Both the position numbers and the translations under genes were made by a program. Shown here piece after piece: positions 17,014-28,633 of a stretch of DNA of 64,000 nt. Position 1 is the first letter of the stretch, and each line of letters begins with the position of its first letter. This DNA is from Chamaecrista fasciculata (lineage: Eukaryota > Streptophyta > Magnoliopsida > Fabales > Fabaceae): NCBI GenBank assembly GCA_003254925.1, contig QANZ01010589.1, positions 23,005 through 87,004 on the forward strand. Direction: 5' to 3'. The notes under the pieces were generated by a model. The model saw only the letters and a program-made list of their open reading frames with translations. It was not told the DNA's origin and did no database searches.

Positions 17014-17675
17014 TATGTTTGTTCTGTTTGGGGTTATGGTTAAGTCTCCAACTCCAGCATCAAATTCCTGCAGCAAAGTCCAACAATACCTCTTAGTTAT
17101 AGACTTACAGTGCAGAAAACTGTTAATGACAACAGAAAAAGATAGGAAAAGTTAATTATTCGGTCCTTTACTTCACCTAAATTTTAAATTTAGTCCTTAC
17201 AATTTTATTTTTTTAAGAAAAAAGTCCTTATACTTTGTTAACATTTAGGTTTTAGTCTTTAATTTTTAATTTTGTTATATACCTTAGCTAAGGCCGTTCT
17301 TATTTCTTCATATATGGTTCAAATTATCATCAGGACTAAGGGGTGCCCTACATGAGATTTTGCCTTGTTTCTCAGCCAAGATATTCCCTAAATCCTAATG
17401 CAGTAACCCCATTTCTTCCATGATCATCATCATCAATGAAAACTACTATGATATCTCTTCATTGATAGTAGCTCAAAATCTCTGCCACAATGGCAATCTG
17501 AACTAGATCACTGTGTCACTAAGCGTTGTCCTCACAAAATATGAGAACTGAAGTAAAGAGGCACTTGCAGCACATTTGCTATGTGAGAAATCACATGAGC
17601 CATCACCGAGTATTGAAGGCCTATATATATAATGGCCACTTATCTTTCTCCATCAGCAGTAAAGCTATAAATTAA
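17014..17675 (-). pseudogene. Decayed GLR gene fragment
   Basis: Two blocks match the intact GLR at 7-11 kb on the same strand. Block one, about 17014-17072, matches the start of exon 3 including the TTCCTGCAG splice-acceptor side; its reading corresponds to FDAxVGD. Block two, about 17380-17673, matches the 5' part of exon 2: recognisable pieces are AHVISHIAN, LQVPL and VFIDDDHGRNGVTALG. Stop codons and frameshifts interrupt it. Most of exon 2 and all later exons are absent. Between the blocks lies a stretch with 'GTCCTTA' repeats (17150-17300), probably a later insertion. It looks like a tandem duplicate of the GLR gene that decayed. Confidence 0.85.
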
Positions 17676-18903
17676 AGAAACCAAGCTATAAATTGGGAGT
17701 AGCATTACTAGATTTTGATTTAGAGGGCTTAAATTCTGTACTTCGAATTTATAGTAATTGAAATATTAATTTTTTATTTTTATTTTTATTTTATATTCTT
17801 AGAAAATAAACCAGAAATGAGACCAACAAAATAAATTTAAATTTAGTTAGAACTCTACATCTCTATGTAATACAATTATTTTATCCTGACTAATTGAAAC
17901 TGGTATGGAAATAAAAGTAAATGACTGGTTAAACGCAGAAGCCAAAATAGTGTTTCACGTTTACACCTTTTTCACATGTACTGTTTTGTTTGGTGGATGA
18001 AGGAAATCTTTAGGGAAAACTCTACTTTTCTTGGAAAACTTTCTAGAGGCAAAAATCTAGTATCAATGGAATGAAGAAATGTCAAATGAGCATCTAATAA
18101 TGTCAATCAGAAAGGCTTTTACTTAAGTTTCTTGGTAATGACCATTGATTAGAAGATGATGAATGACCTCAATGCTTCTATTAGCTCCCTACAACATATA
18201 TTATTATTATTCACTTTTCTGCAATGTTTATTGATTGCTAGTCTTCTTTTTCATCCACTCTACTTAGTACGTGTTGATGTGCACAAATGGCAAAAGGACA
18301 TATTGGAGAATATATATAATCTCATATTTCTGGTCCTGTAAAATAGGATAGACAACATATTTGTCATTGTTGAATCAAAGGGGTGCCTCACAGATTCAAA
18401 GGATTTCCATTTTCCACTAACAAAAAGGCCAACCGGTCAACTCGTTGTTATATGCAAATGGCACACACGTGTCACTCTCCCCATTCTCTCTTTCCTACCG
18501 CTACAATGGCGTCCGCAAAACCTGCATTCAATTCTCTCTCCCAATTTGTTACTGTTACCTCCTTTCTCCTTTTCTTTCCTCTTAATTTCTTAATCTGGGT
18601 TTCCTCCCATTGCCATTATTATCACGTCTTTCTTTGATTCCCCAGAAACTAAGAGAAGTATAATCAATTTCACTTGTTTTATCATCATTCGCATCCCTTC
18701 GGTTTCCAATTTTCCATCCATCAAAACCCACATTGGGATTTGGGACAATTAATTTTGTCCATTTGGGTCATCCTCAAAATGGGTTGTCTCTGGCTTTGTT
18801 TGTTGCTACCTCAACGATTTTCTCTCGGAAAACTTTCCGAATCCAACTAATTTAGGGCGAATCAATTATATTTTTCCGACTCTTGATATGGGAAAACTAA
18901 ACG
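17676..18903. other. Intergenic DNA and PP2C promoter/leader
   Basis: No supported gene. The last about 450 bases are pyrimidine-rich (CTCTCC, TTTCTTTCC), typical of a plant leader. Short open frames at 18156-18637 lack family features. Confidence 0.4.
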
Positions 18904-21046
18904 ATGGCTCCGGGGACTGATTGTTCGGCTCCGATGGCTAGATTGAATAGTGTATCCGCCATGGAAGATCGAAACGGTGACGTAGTGGGAAATTCGAACC
19001 AGTGGTGCGGGAAGCCTCCTAGAGACCATTCCACTTTGCGATATTGCAATAGCTCTACATGGTTAGCTGAACCGGTTAGTATTATTATTATGCACATTGT
19101 ATATAAATTGCTACTTTGGTTGGGACGAAAACTATTTGTTTAATGTTATTATTAGTATATCTCCCATATTAGATAGAAATAGAAAGATAAGAAGGTAATT
19201 AAGTTGTGAGGTCATCTGAGGTTAATCTATTGGAATGAGTTCAAGTTCTTCTCATGGCTCTCAAGTACCTCCAATCAGCATTTACCTTGTAGACTCAGTT
19301 GCAATCATACGACATATGTGGTGTTGTTGGTCTAAGGCTGCAATGCCAGTCTATGTGATCATTGAGACTAAGAATCGTGGTGAAATGTTGAGACCAAAGG
19401 TCCAAGGCCGTATCATTGGGGTGATACCTGTTGGAAACCTTGGATTGAAGAAACGAAATCTTTGAAGTGCACCTTGTCTTTCACTAGTTCTTGTTGTTAT
19501 GAAGCAAAAAGCAGTTATCCAGTGAAATGTAGTATTATAGTGATTGAGGCTTGGAATAGCTTGTGTTCATTGGTTCATCATATCTTCTGCTTTTACTCCT
19601 TTGTTTTAATTGAAGTGATTGTCTTTGTTAGAGGCATGGCCATAGATATAGACATGCATATTTGGTTGCATAGGAAGAAAATGGGTTGTTTATTTGTTCT
19701 TAGTTTTTTCTTGTGATAATACCCTTTTATTTTTAATTATTCTTTTGTCTCCTATTCTTCTTTCTAGGAATTGGATTTTGGGACTATTGACTCCAAATCA
19801 CCCCCAGGGGAAAAATCAGAGTTTTCTCCTATATTTCGATCTGGAAGCTGTTCTGAGAAAGGACCTAAACAATACATGGAGGATGAGTACATATGTGTAG
19901 ACAATCTCCATGAATATGATTGTCCAGGGCCTGAGATCCCTTCTCCAGGTGCATTTTACGGGGTATGTAACTTCGTGCTAAGTTAGATAAATTCAACTAT
20001 TTACTGAAATATACAAGTTTCAATGTCAGTTATCTCTATACCATATAACAATTGTTGGTATTTGGACTCTATTTTGTAGTAACTACTTGATAAACTAAAT
20101 GCATTGGTTAATACATGATTCTTACATGAGCACCTTGTAAATTCTCACAGATAGCTATTAATTGTTCATGCTTTTAGGTGTTTGATGGACACGGTGGTGT
20201 TGACGCAGCATCGTTTATTAGAAAGAACATCCTAAAGTTTATTATGGAAGATTCCCATTTCCCAACTGGCACAAAAAAGGCTGTAAAAACTGCCTTTGCC
20301 AAAGCAGATAATGCATTTGCTGATGCTAGTGCTTTGGATAAATCATCTGGCACCACTGCTTTGATTTCCCTTGTGCTAGGAAGGTGAGGGCTACAATATT
20401 ATCAATCCATGCCTACCTATCATTGTTTGTTTACTACTTCTGTATAGGTTTTTATAAGTTTGTCACAGGCACTTTGGTGTTGTGATTTTGCAGGATCTTG
20501 CTGATTGCCAATGCGGGCGATTCTCGTGCTGTATTGGGCAAGCGAGGCCGAGCCGTCGAGCTTTCTAAAGATCATAAACCGAACTGCACTTCAGAAAGAC
20601 TAAGAATTGAGAAGCTGGGTGGTGTCATCTATGATGGGTACCTCAATGGCCAACTATCCGTGGCACGTGCTCTTGGAGACTGGCACATCAAGGGATCTAA
20701 AGGTTCTAAGAGTCCATTAAGCTCTGAGCCTGAGCTAGAGGAGATTGTGCTGTCCGAAGAAGACGAGTTCTTGATAATGGGTTGCGATGGATTATGGGAT
20801 GTGATGAGTAGCCAGTGTGCTGTGACAATGGTGAGGAAGGAACTCATGCAGCACAATGATCCCACGAAGAGCGCAAAGGCACTCGTGACCGAGGCACTCC
20901 AGCGCAACACATGTGATAATCTGACGGTTGTGGTTGTATGTTTCTCCAAAGATCCGCCTCCTAAAATTGAAATTCCCAGAAATCATCGGAGAAGGAGTAT
21001 ATCAGCTGAAGGCATTGATCTTCTCAAGGGTGTCTTAAATGGTTAA
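18904..21046 (+). CDS. Protein phosphatase 2C (clade F-like)
   Basis: Four exons, 18904-19074, 19768-19962, 20178-20383 and 20494-21046, sum to 1125 nt, or 374 aa, a normal size. After a non-conserved N-terminus of about 85 residues, all PP2C core motifs are present: [17 protein letters not shown] (metal-binding acidic residues near 95-97), VFDGHGG (Asp 125, Gly 126), [51 protein letters not shown] (Asp 289) and CDNLTVVVV. These coordinate the two Mg/Mn ions that activate water for phosphoserine/phosphothreonine hydrolysis, so the enzyme should be active. The sequence recalls Arabidopsis PP2C27/PP2CG1 and DBP1, but lacks the ABA co-receptor signature context. No signal peptide or membrane segment is present, so a cytosolic or nuclear protein is expected. 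The start ATG is the first in frame. Confidence 0.93.
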
Positions 21047-22739
21047 GTGACATTGAACACATTGAATTGGGAGTTTTATACAGATTGGTGGGAGAATATT
21101 TTTCTGGCTTAACTGCTACTCCTGCCTTTGAAGATTGCTGTTTCTGATTGCCTAAATGTCAAACATAATGAAACACTAGTTCTAACAAATTGAACTTGGT
21201 AGCATCAATCAGAGCCTTCTTAACTTGTATTGTAACAAGAAGCTTCAGCTCAAAAGGCCAAACACACAAAATGGCTTTGTTGTTCATAACGCTGGTTCAA
21301 CTGATTTTCCCCATTTGGTGTGGCAAGAAGTGACACAGATTGAAGAAAACAAACACTGACTTCCAGTGACTGAGAAAAAGAACTAAGTAAATGTTCTATA
21401 CTTTTTGTTTTTGAATTTATCATTGTTTATTATGATTCATTTTTCTTGTAGTCAATGTAAATTTATAAGGAACCGTAGTTTGACTCTTTTTTTTTTGTGG
21501 GATGAGCTAGCTCGCACATTCATAAATTCATATTCTTTTATGTCTAAATATCATTACATTTGGATTTGAGTTTAATTATACTATCTATTTTGGACTTAAC
21601 TAAACTTCAACTAATTATGCAAGAAACACTGGCACCAGCCTACACACACAAGGTTAGATTTGTGTGGGAAGCAGCTATTATTGATTGTAGTTGTAAGATC
21701 ACTAGTACTTGAATTTTAAACTACAACCAATACGAACATTGTTACTTTTTAATTTCATAAACAAATTGTTTAGGTTTTCTTGTTTTGAGTTATGACTTAT
21801 GACTTTCAACTGGTTATAGAAAATAACATCTTATTTTAAGAATTTAGTTCTAATTTCTCCAAGAAATATTTTAAAAGGCAATGGCCCAAACTATGTATTT
21901 TTTAGTAATATAGCAATGGATAAAAACAGTGAATGGGGAAAATGGTTGACCATAAAAGATCTCGATCAAATGAAATGAATCACTTGATTTTTTTTTTAAA
22001 AAAAAAAAAAACTAAAAAGTACTCAAGCCTTCTCCAATGGGGGAGACTGTGAGAAGGAAACTTACTTATTTGCGAATATCCGATGTACACACAAAAAATA
22101 ATGACTCAACTTTATTTTGATCTTTAAATTATGGTGAATTTCCTTTTGGTCTTGAAACCTTTTTATTTGTTTTTCTATTAATATAAAATATGATTTCATC
22201 TGATTTTTATCATTATTTATAACTTAAATAGTTGATATAAATAATTTTACTTTTATATATGTCACACAATAAATAAATCGACAATAGAAAATCATTCTAA
22301 ATTATAAATTGAAGTTTAATTTTTTTGTTGATTTTTTTTTTGTTAAAAATGAATGTTTGTTTTTCATCAATGTCAATTTTAATTATTATGATATTGATAA
22401 AGAGAAATTATTTAGGTCAAGTATCTAGTTTAGATATCATGACAAAAGCAAATATAATTATGTTTTGGATTCATCCTAAAACAAATGAAAAATTTTAAAG
22501 ATTAAAATAAAACAACAATAAAATTGAAGATCAAAATGGAAGTTATAAGATGACCAAACCAAAAAAAAATAATCCAATTGTGTTTCCGAGCGAATCAACA
22601 GTAACAGTATCCATTACAAAACAGTAACAGCAGGAAACGGTGTCGTAGTACAAACCTGGATGGTTTACCTTCCTTGGCTATTTGATTACAAAAAAAAAAA
22701 AAAGGCAAGCGTCGATTCAAGAAAATCAATTTCAGTCAG
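21047..22739. other. Intergenic DNA between PP2C and PPR genes
   Basis: It contains the PP2C 3' UTR and then AT-rich DNA with no gene. A T-run/A-run pair at 21987-22010 could form a simple hairpin. The final 120 bases form the PPR leader. Confidence 0.45.
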
Positions 22740-24647
22740 ATGCCCAAATTCTGGAACGCATTGTCAAATTCTACATCATTTTTATCTCTATATGCCTATC
22801 CGAGGTTTCTTCTCATTTTTCAAATCAAAACCCTTTCATCATCATCGTCTTCTTCTTCCCTTGTTCCCACCCATGACCATGTTTCTCATCTCATACTGGA
22901 GCAAAAATCTGCATCCCAAGCTCTTCAAACCTTCCGATGGGCCACGAAAATCCCTAGCTTTCTTCACTCACAATCCACATACCGTGCCTTGATCCACAAA
23001 CTCTGTACTTTCCGCCGTTTCGATACTGTCAAGCAACTGCTCGATGAAATGCCTCACTCAATCGGGTCTCCCCCAGGCGACGATATATTCATCACCATCG
23101 TTCGCGGGCTTGGGCGAGCTAGGATGATTCGTCAGGTACTCGAAGTTGTTAATTTGGTTTATAAATTCCACAGCAAACCATCTTTGAAGATTTTCAATTC
23201 AATATTGGATGTTCTTGTTAAGGAGGATATCGACATAGCCAGGGAGTTCTATCGGAAGAACATGATGGGAAGTGATGATGTTGAAGGTGATTGTTATACT
23301 TTCGGGATTCTAATGAAAGGGCTTTGCTTGACAAATAGAATAGGTGAGGGTTTTAAGCTATTGCAGGTGATGAAGTCTAAGGGTATCACACCCAACACTG
23401 TGATTTACAACACGTTACTCCATGCACTTTGCAGGAATGGAAAAGTTGGGAGGGCTAGAAGCTTGATGAATGAAATGGAGGAACCCAATGATGTCACTTT
23501 TAACATTTTGATTTCTGGGTACTGTAGGGAAGAGAATCTTGTTCAAGCTCTTGTGTTACTGGAGAAGAGCTTTGGTATGGGTTTTTTGCCTGATGTTGTT
23601 ACAATAACTAAGATATTAGAAGTTTTATGCTGTGTTGGGCGTGTAACAGAGGCTTTTGAGGTTTTAGATAGAGTTGAGAGCATGGGAGGTAAAGTGGACG
23701 TAGTGGCTTATAACACTCTTATTAAGGGCTTTTGTAAGGTGGGAAAAGCAAAAGTAGGGCTTCATTTCTTGAAGCACATGGAAAACAGAGGTTGTTTTCC
23801 AAATGTTGACACCTATAATGTACTGATATCTGGTTTCTGTGAGTCTGGGATGTTAGATATGGCTTTCAATCTTTTTAATGATATGAAAACTGACGGGATT
23901 AAATGGAACTTCGTTACGTTTGACACAATGATAAGAGGTTTGTGTACAGAAGGAAGAGTTGAAGATGGTTTCAAGGTTTTAGAACTAATGGAAGACAGCA
24001 AAGAGGGCTCTAGTAGGCGTATTAGTCCTTATAACAGCATAATATATGGTCTATTCAAGCATGATCGTTTTGATGAGGCAATTGAATTTCTGAAAATGAT
24101 GGAAAATTTGTTTCCTAGGGCAGTTGATAGAAGCCTGAAGATTTTAGGGCACTGCAAGCAAGGTTCTATTGATGATGCCAAGAAGGTTTATGATCAGATG
24201 ATAAGAGAAGGTGGGGTTCCAAGTATTCTCATTTATGATTGCCTTGTTCATGGACTTACCCAAGAAGGTTGTGTACGGGAAGCAATCGAATTAATGAATG
24301 ATATGATTGTTAGTAATTGTTTTCCAGTTCCATCCACATTCAATGGTATCATCACTGGGTTTTGCAGACAGGGAAAAGCTAATAGTGCTTTGAAGTTCAT
24401 GGAAGACATCGTTGCAAGAGGATGCGTACCTAATGGAGAAACTTACAGTCTCCTGATTGATGCTTTGTGTAGGAAGGGTGAACTTCAGAATGCCTTATTT
24501 CTCTTTATGAAAATGATAGATAAGGATATCATTCCTGACCATTCCATTTGGAATTCACTGTTAGTCTGTATTTGTCAAGAAAAATATATCAGAGATAAGA
24601 GTATGTTATATTTAGATAACCTTCGCCGGCAGATCATGGAGGCTTGA
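22740..24647 (+). CDS. P-class pentatricopeptide repeat protein, probably organellar
   Basis: A single uninterrupted exon encodes 635 aa, as is usual for plant PPR genes. The first about 45 residues lack acidic residues and have many Ser, Phe and Leu, compatible with a mitochondrial transit peptide. From about residue 79 to the end there are some 15-16 tandem 35-residue repeats, for example [66 protein letters not shown] and [11 protein letters not shown]. No E, E+ or DYW tail follows; the protein ends ...[10 protein letters not shown]-class PPRs bind organellar RNA in sequence-specific fashion and support its stability, splicing or translation. It resembles my memory of Arabidopsis At2g17525, which is an inference. 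The ATG at 22740 is the first in frame; shorter starts would cut into the transit peptide. Confidence 0.93.
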   Translation: MPKFWNALSNSTSFLSLYAYPRFLLIFQIKTLSSSSSSSSLVPTHDHVSHLILEQKSASQALQTFRWATKIPSFLHSQSTYRALIHKLCTFRRFDTVKQLLDEMPHSIGSPPGDDIFITIVRGLGRARMIRQVLEVVNLVYKFHSKPSLKIFNSILDVLVKEDIDIAREFYRKNMMGSDDVEGDCYTFGILMKGLCLTNRIGEGFKLLQVMKSKGITPNTVIYNTLLHALCRNGKVGRARSLMNEMEEPNDVTFNILISGYCREENLVQALVLLEKSFGMGFLPDVVTITKILEVLCCVGRVTEAFEVLDRVESMGGKVDVVAYNTLIKGFCKVGKAKVGLHFLKHMENRGCFPNVDTYNVLISGFCESGMLDMAFNLFNDMKTDGIKWNFVTFDTMIRGLCTEGRVEDGFKVLELMEDSKEGSSRRISPYNSIIYGLFKHDRFDEAIEFLKMMENLFPRAVDRSLKILGHCKQGSIDDAKKVYDQMIREGGVPSILIYDCLVHGLTQEGCVREAIELMNDMIVSNCFPVPSTFNGIITGFCRQGKANSALKFMEDIVARGCVPNGETYSLLIDALCRKGELQNALFLFMKMIDKDIIPDHSIWNSLLVCICQEKYIRDKSMLYLDNLRRQIMEA

Positions 24648-25791
24648 ATTTGTTTGCAATGGCATTTTCACTTGTACAATTGATACATATGAACGCAAAA
24701 TTTGACGTCGAAATGATGATTCTGTTTCTATTGGCTTGTTCAGTTTATCTATATATGATTATATTCCCATGACTGTAGAAACTAGAAACTGGTCTTTTTC
24801 CATGGATTTTCACTTCAAGTAAATATCAATCCATCCCAAGATTACAGCTCAATAAGCGCTTATAGATAAGACGGTGTCTTAGAACAATAGGTATCATAAT
24901 CATGTTATAAGAACTGAGTTTATTAATTTCTTGATGCCTTCCTCACTTTTAAGAGAGGCGTCTTCTACTCTTCTTACATAGACAACAAACAACTTTACAA
25001 GCAAACACACTTTTTCCGAAGAAACTTTTTTAAAAAAATTGTATCTTCTTTAATTCTTAATTTTTTAACAAGTCAAACAAATGTTTGAGTCTGTTACCAA
25101 AGTCATAAAATAACTAATTAAGAAAAGAGTAAACTAGTAATTTGGATCTTTGAAAGATCACCCAGCTGACAACTTGATCCCTGAAAGATTGATATATACA
25201 ATTTAGTTCCTGAAAGATCAGAATCATTTTTATGGACTAAATAGTATATTATTTTGATCTTTCAAAGACTAAAAAGTATTGCGTTTTTATCTTTCAGGGA
25301 CTAAATTATATATCTCAATCTTTTAGGGACTGAATTGTCAGTTCGATGATTTTTCAGGGATCAAATTTTTAGTTTACACTTCAGATAAAGATAAACATTA
25401 ATCTTCCGGCTCCCTAAAAATAGCCCATGCATGCCTATTTCTTCCTTTTCTCAATTTCGTTGGTAGAATTTGGCTCCCTGCAGTCTGGAGAAAATATCGG
25501 AAATGTATCTTCTTCATTTCTTCAATAAATGAAAAAAATAATAAACAATCGAATGAAAGGCAAGGATTTTGTGTTTTCCTGTGATAAATTTACCATACAA
25601 AGAAATTCCTTAATCCAAAAATTCACTATCTCACCTCCACACGATCGTCATCGTCCCTTCCACTTCCGCCATAGTTTTTTCCTTCAATTCTTACTTTGTG
25701 CATTGCATTGCGTTTTTGTGTTGCTGCCGCATATTGAATTTGTTCGTTCCTCATTAACAAAAACAATCGCAGAAGCAGAAAAGGCAATCCA
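24648..25791. other. Intergenic DNA between PPR and AVT3 genes
   Basis: It holds the PPR 3' UTR, a MITE-like fold-back at about 25137-25380 and the AVT3 leader (pyrimidine-rich from 25600). No other gene is supported. Confidence 0.45.
25137..25380. mobile_element. MITE-like fold-back element ('GTAAACTA' family)
   Basis: The left end GAGTAAACTAGTAATTTGG mirrors the right end AAATTTTTAGTTTACACT. Inner blocks CAGCTGACAACTTGATCCCT and AGGGACTGAATTGTCAGTTC are also inverted copies. The same family recurs in MLH3 intron 23 at 53625-53860 with very similar blocks. No clear target duplication was found. Confidence 0.7.
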
Positions 25792-27063
25792 ATGGGAGGG
25801 TTAGAAAAGCAAGCAAGCTCATCTTCGTGTTCTTCATCCTCATGCCCTCGCGAGGATACCCCTCTTCTCGGAAAAGCACCTCCTCTCTCCTCCACATTCA
25901 AAACCCTAGCCAACATTTTCATCTCCATTGTAGGCGCTGGTGTTCTAGGTCTCCCTTATTGCTTCAAGAGAACCGGATGGATGTTGGGCTTAATCTTGCT
26001 TTTCGCGGTCTCGATCCTAACCTACCATTGTATGATGCTTCTCGTCTACACTCGCCGGAAGCTCGATTCCGCCTCGGGATTCTCTAAGATCAATTCGTTT
26101 GGCGATCTAGGGTTCACAATCTGTGGCTCCGTTGGGAGATTCTCCGTCGACGCCATGATTATTCTATCTCAAGCTGGGTTTTGTGTGAGCTACCTTATTT
26201 TCATAGCCAATACTTTGGCATATATTGTTCGTGACATAGCCACGGCTCCAGTTTTGGGTTTAACGCCCAAGGTCTTGTTTCTTTGGGGCTGTTTTCCTTT
26301 TCAATTAGGGTTGAATTCGATTCCAACTTTAACTCATTTGGCTCCTCTGAGCATTGTAGCTGACGTGGTTGATATCGCAGCTAAAGGCGTAGTAATGGTG
26401 GAGGATGTGTTTATTTTCATGAAGAACAGGCCTGATTTGGAGGCATTTCGAGACTTCTCTGTACTGTTCTATGCTCTAGGTGTGGCTGTCTATGCCTTTG
26501 AAGGAATTGGAATGATTTTGCCGTTGGAATCAGAGGCTAAAGACAAAGAGAAATTTGGTAGTGTATTGGGTTTGGCCATGACAGTCATTTCTCTGTTGTT
26601 TGGAGCCTTTGGTGCTCTGGGTTACTTTGCTTTTGGTGAGGAAACCCAAGACATTATCACTACCAATCTAGGACAAGGTCTAGTTAGCACTCTAGTACAG
26701 TTAGGCCTCTGTATCAACCTGTTCATCACTTTCCCCTTGATGATGAACCCTGTTTATGAGGTGGTAGAGAGACGTCTCTGTGACTCTAGGTATTGCTTGT
26801 GGATGAGGTGGTTGATGGTATTGGGTGTCAGCTTAATAGCCCTTACAGTCCCTAATTTTGCAGATTTTCTATCCCTTGTGGGAAGCAGTGTATGTGTTGT
26901 TCTGAGTTTCGTTTTGCCTGCCATGTTTCATTTTCTGGTGTTCAAGGATGAAATGGGCTGGAGCTGCTTTGTTTCTGATGGAGCAATTGTGGTATTTGGG
27001 CTCATGATTGCAATCACAGGAAGCTGGTCTTCCTTAATGGAGATTCTTGCCCCAAGGGCATGA
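25792..27063 (+). CDS. AVT3: Vacuolar amino acid transporter, AVT3 type (AAAP family)
   Basis: An intronless 423-residue protein of the amino acid/auxin permease family. A Ser-rich cytosolic N-terminus of about 35 residues is followed by roughly ten or eleven hydrophobic helices. The first carries the family signature TLANIFISIVGAGVLGLPY and the second motif GWMLGL. Later hallmarks are YAFEGIGMILPLE, GYFAFGEETQDIITTNL and FPLMMNPVYEVVE. Its size and lack of introns match plant AVT3 proteins, which are known to export neutral amino acids from the vacuole to the cytosol. The N-terminus contains EDTPLL, fitting the acidic dileucine sorting signal [D/E]xxxL[L/I] used for tonoplast targeting; that role is inferred. 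The Met at 25792 is preferred because the ORF begins there just before the conserved TPLLGK segment. Confidence 0.92.
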   Translation: MGGLEKQASSSSCSSSSCPREDTPLLGKAPPLSSTFKTLANIFISIVGAGVLGLPYCFKRTGWMLGLILLFAVSILTYHCMMLLVYTRRKLDSASGFSKINSFGDLGFTICGSVGRFSVDAMIILSQAGFCVSYLIFIANTLAYIVRDIATAPVLGLTPKVLFLWGCFPFQLGLNSIPTLTHLAPLSIVADVVDIAAKGVVMVEDVFIFMKNRPDLEAFRDFSVLFYALGVAVYAFEGIGMILPLESEAKDKEKFGSVLGLAMTVISLLFGAFGALGYFAFGEETQDIITTNLGQGLVSTLVQLGLCINLFITFPLMMNPVYEVVERRLCDSRYCLWMRWLMVLGVSLIALTVPNFADFLSLVGSSVCVVLSFVLPAMFHFLVFKDEMGWSCFVSDGAIVVFGLMIAITGSWSSLMEILAPRA

Positions 27064-28633
27064 ACCTGATTCAGCAGGAATGAAATCCTCTTACTTGGAG
27101 TCATCCACCTCTATTTGGATCTTCTAAAGTGTCATTTTAATGTATTTGGTAATTGGTACAATGTAGAGAAAGATAATTAAGAGATAGAGAAAGAGGGTGC
27201 GATGGTCTCATATATTTTATTATTTTATGAGCTTACACTTTCTTTCTCTATATCTTTATGTTTCTCTTTTAATTATATCAAATGCATCAACAATCACATC
27301 TTAGAAGATCCAAATTCATTTCATGTTGCTCAACAATGTCTCAGAAGAAATGAACTTGAGATTCTATCCCCAAAGACCTGATTGTGCAGAAGAACTTTCA
27401 CTTGTCTTTAAGGCAGCTTGTGCAGAAAACAACCTCTTTTGCTTGATTATCCATTAACCATGACGTTTCTGCAGTATTTTGTCTCTTCTGAAAATGGAAA
27501 TGAAGGTCCACAAAAAAGTGTCCTTTTGCTGTTGTATAGTGCACTCTGCATTCTTAGCAATGATAGTAAGAAATTGTAAAAAGCAATAAAGTAGCAGATC
27601 CACCTAAATTTTTCAGATCTGTCTGTCTAGCTGTATTTGTAATTTTGTATACAAATTTTGGATGCTTTTGCAGATTAGGGATGAAAAAAAATCATCAAAT
27701 GTAAAAAGTATACCTCGTTTGCTTGCCGTGTACAATAACCTTTGTCGTATTTATATGATTATAGGCTGAGATGTAGCTGTCCATGTTCATAGATCAGCTT
27801 GCAATGCATTTATGGCAAGACTACTATATTATATTAACGGTTATTTTCAACGACCCCAAGCTGAAACGTATAAAGATCCGTAACTACTAACCAGAATAAA
27901 TTAACGGTACTACTGCATTAAATGGACAGCGAAGTATTTAGTTATAGATGAGTACTTTAGAGTAATTATAATTCACAAAGATAGGGAAACAAACAAAACA
28001 AGGAAAGGAAGAAGCATTAAGCAGCCCATAATTGCCAGAATTTAGTAATTAAGAATGCTGCAGTGACAATATAACAGCAAGTTGTACTTCAAACTATAAA
28101 TATAAGAATAAATTAATAATTTGATCTCTAGAAAATTACTAATTTGATAATACAGTAGTATAACTAAACTGTGTATGTTAATATTTTAGAGACTGAATTA
28201 TTAATTTGGTAATTTTTTATACCAAATTATTAATTTGCTCTTAAATTAACAAAGAACTCGGTGAAAATTTCAGTGTACAAAAATTAATTTATTTTAATGA
28301 GCAATGCTTATGTCTTGTTCGGTTAGAGATACACCTAATTCTTTTAAAATAGATACACCCCATTATTTGCCCTCTCTGTTTATTTGATATTTTGAGAGTA
28401 AAGGAAAAAATTAATACTTCTCCAATTATCCATACTCCACAGTGTGTTGTTCCTTTCAGCTAGAGGCAATGATAGCTAACAATGTAAAGCCACGCGTATT
28501 TTCTCTATCCCTCACTAAATTTTGAATGCCTACCCACAAAGTTGAAGTTTGATAGTTGTGGTCCACCTTTGAATTGACTTTTCATACATTACTGTGATTT
28601 ATTCTAATTTTGCTTACCTGATCATTAATTTTG
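27064..28633. other. Intergenic DNA downstream of AVT3
   Basis: AVT3 3' UTR followed by AT-rich sequence. A small mirrored block occurs at about 28110-28250 (ATTAATAATTTG versus CAAATTATTAATTTG). No gene is seen. Confidence 0.45.
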
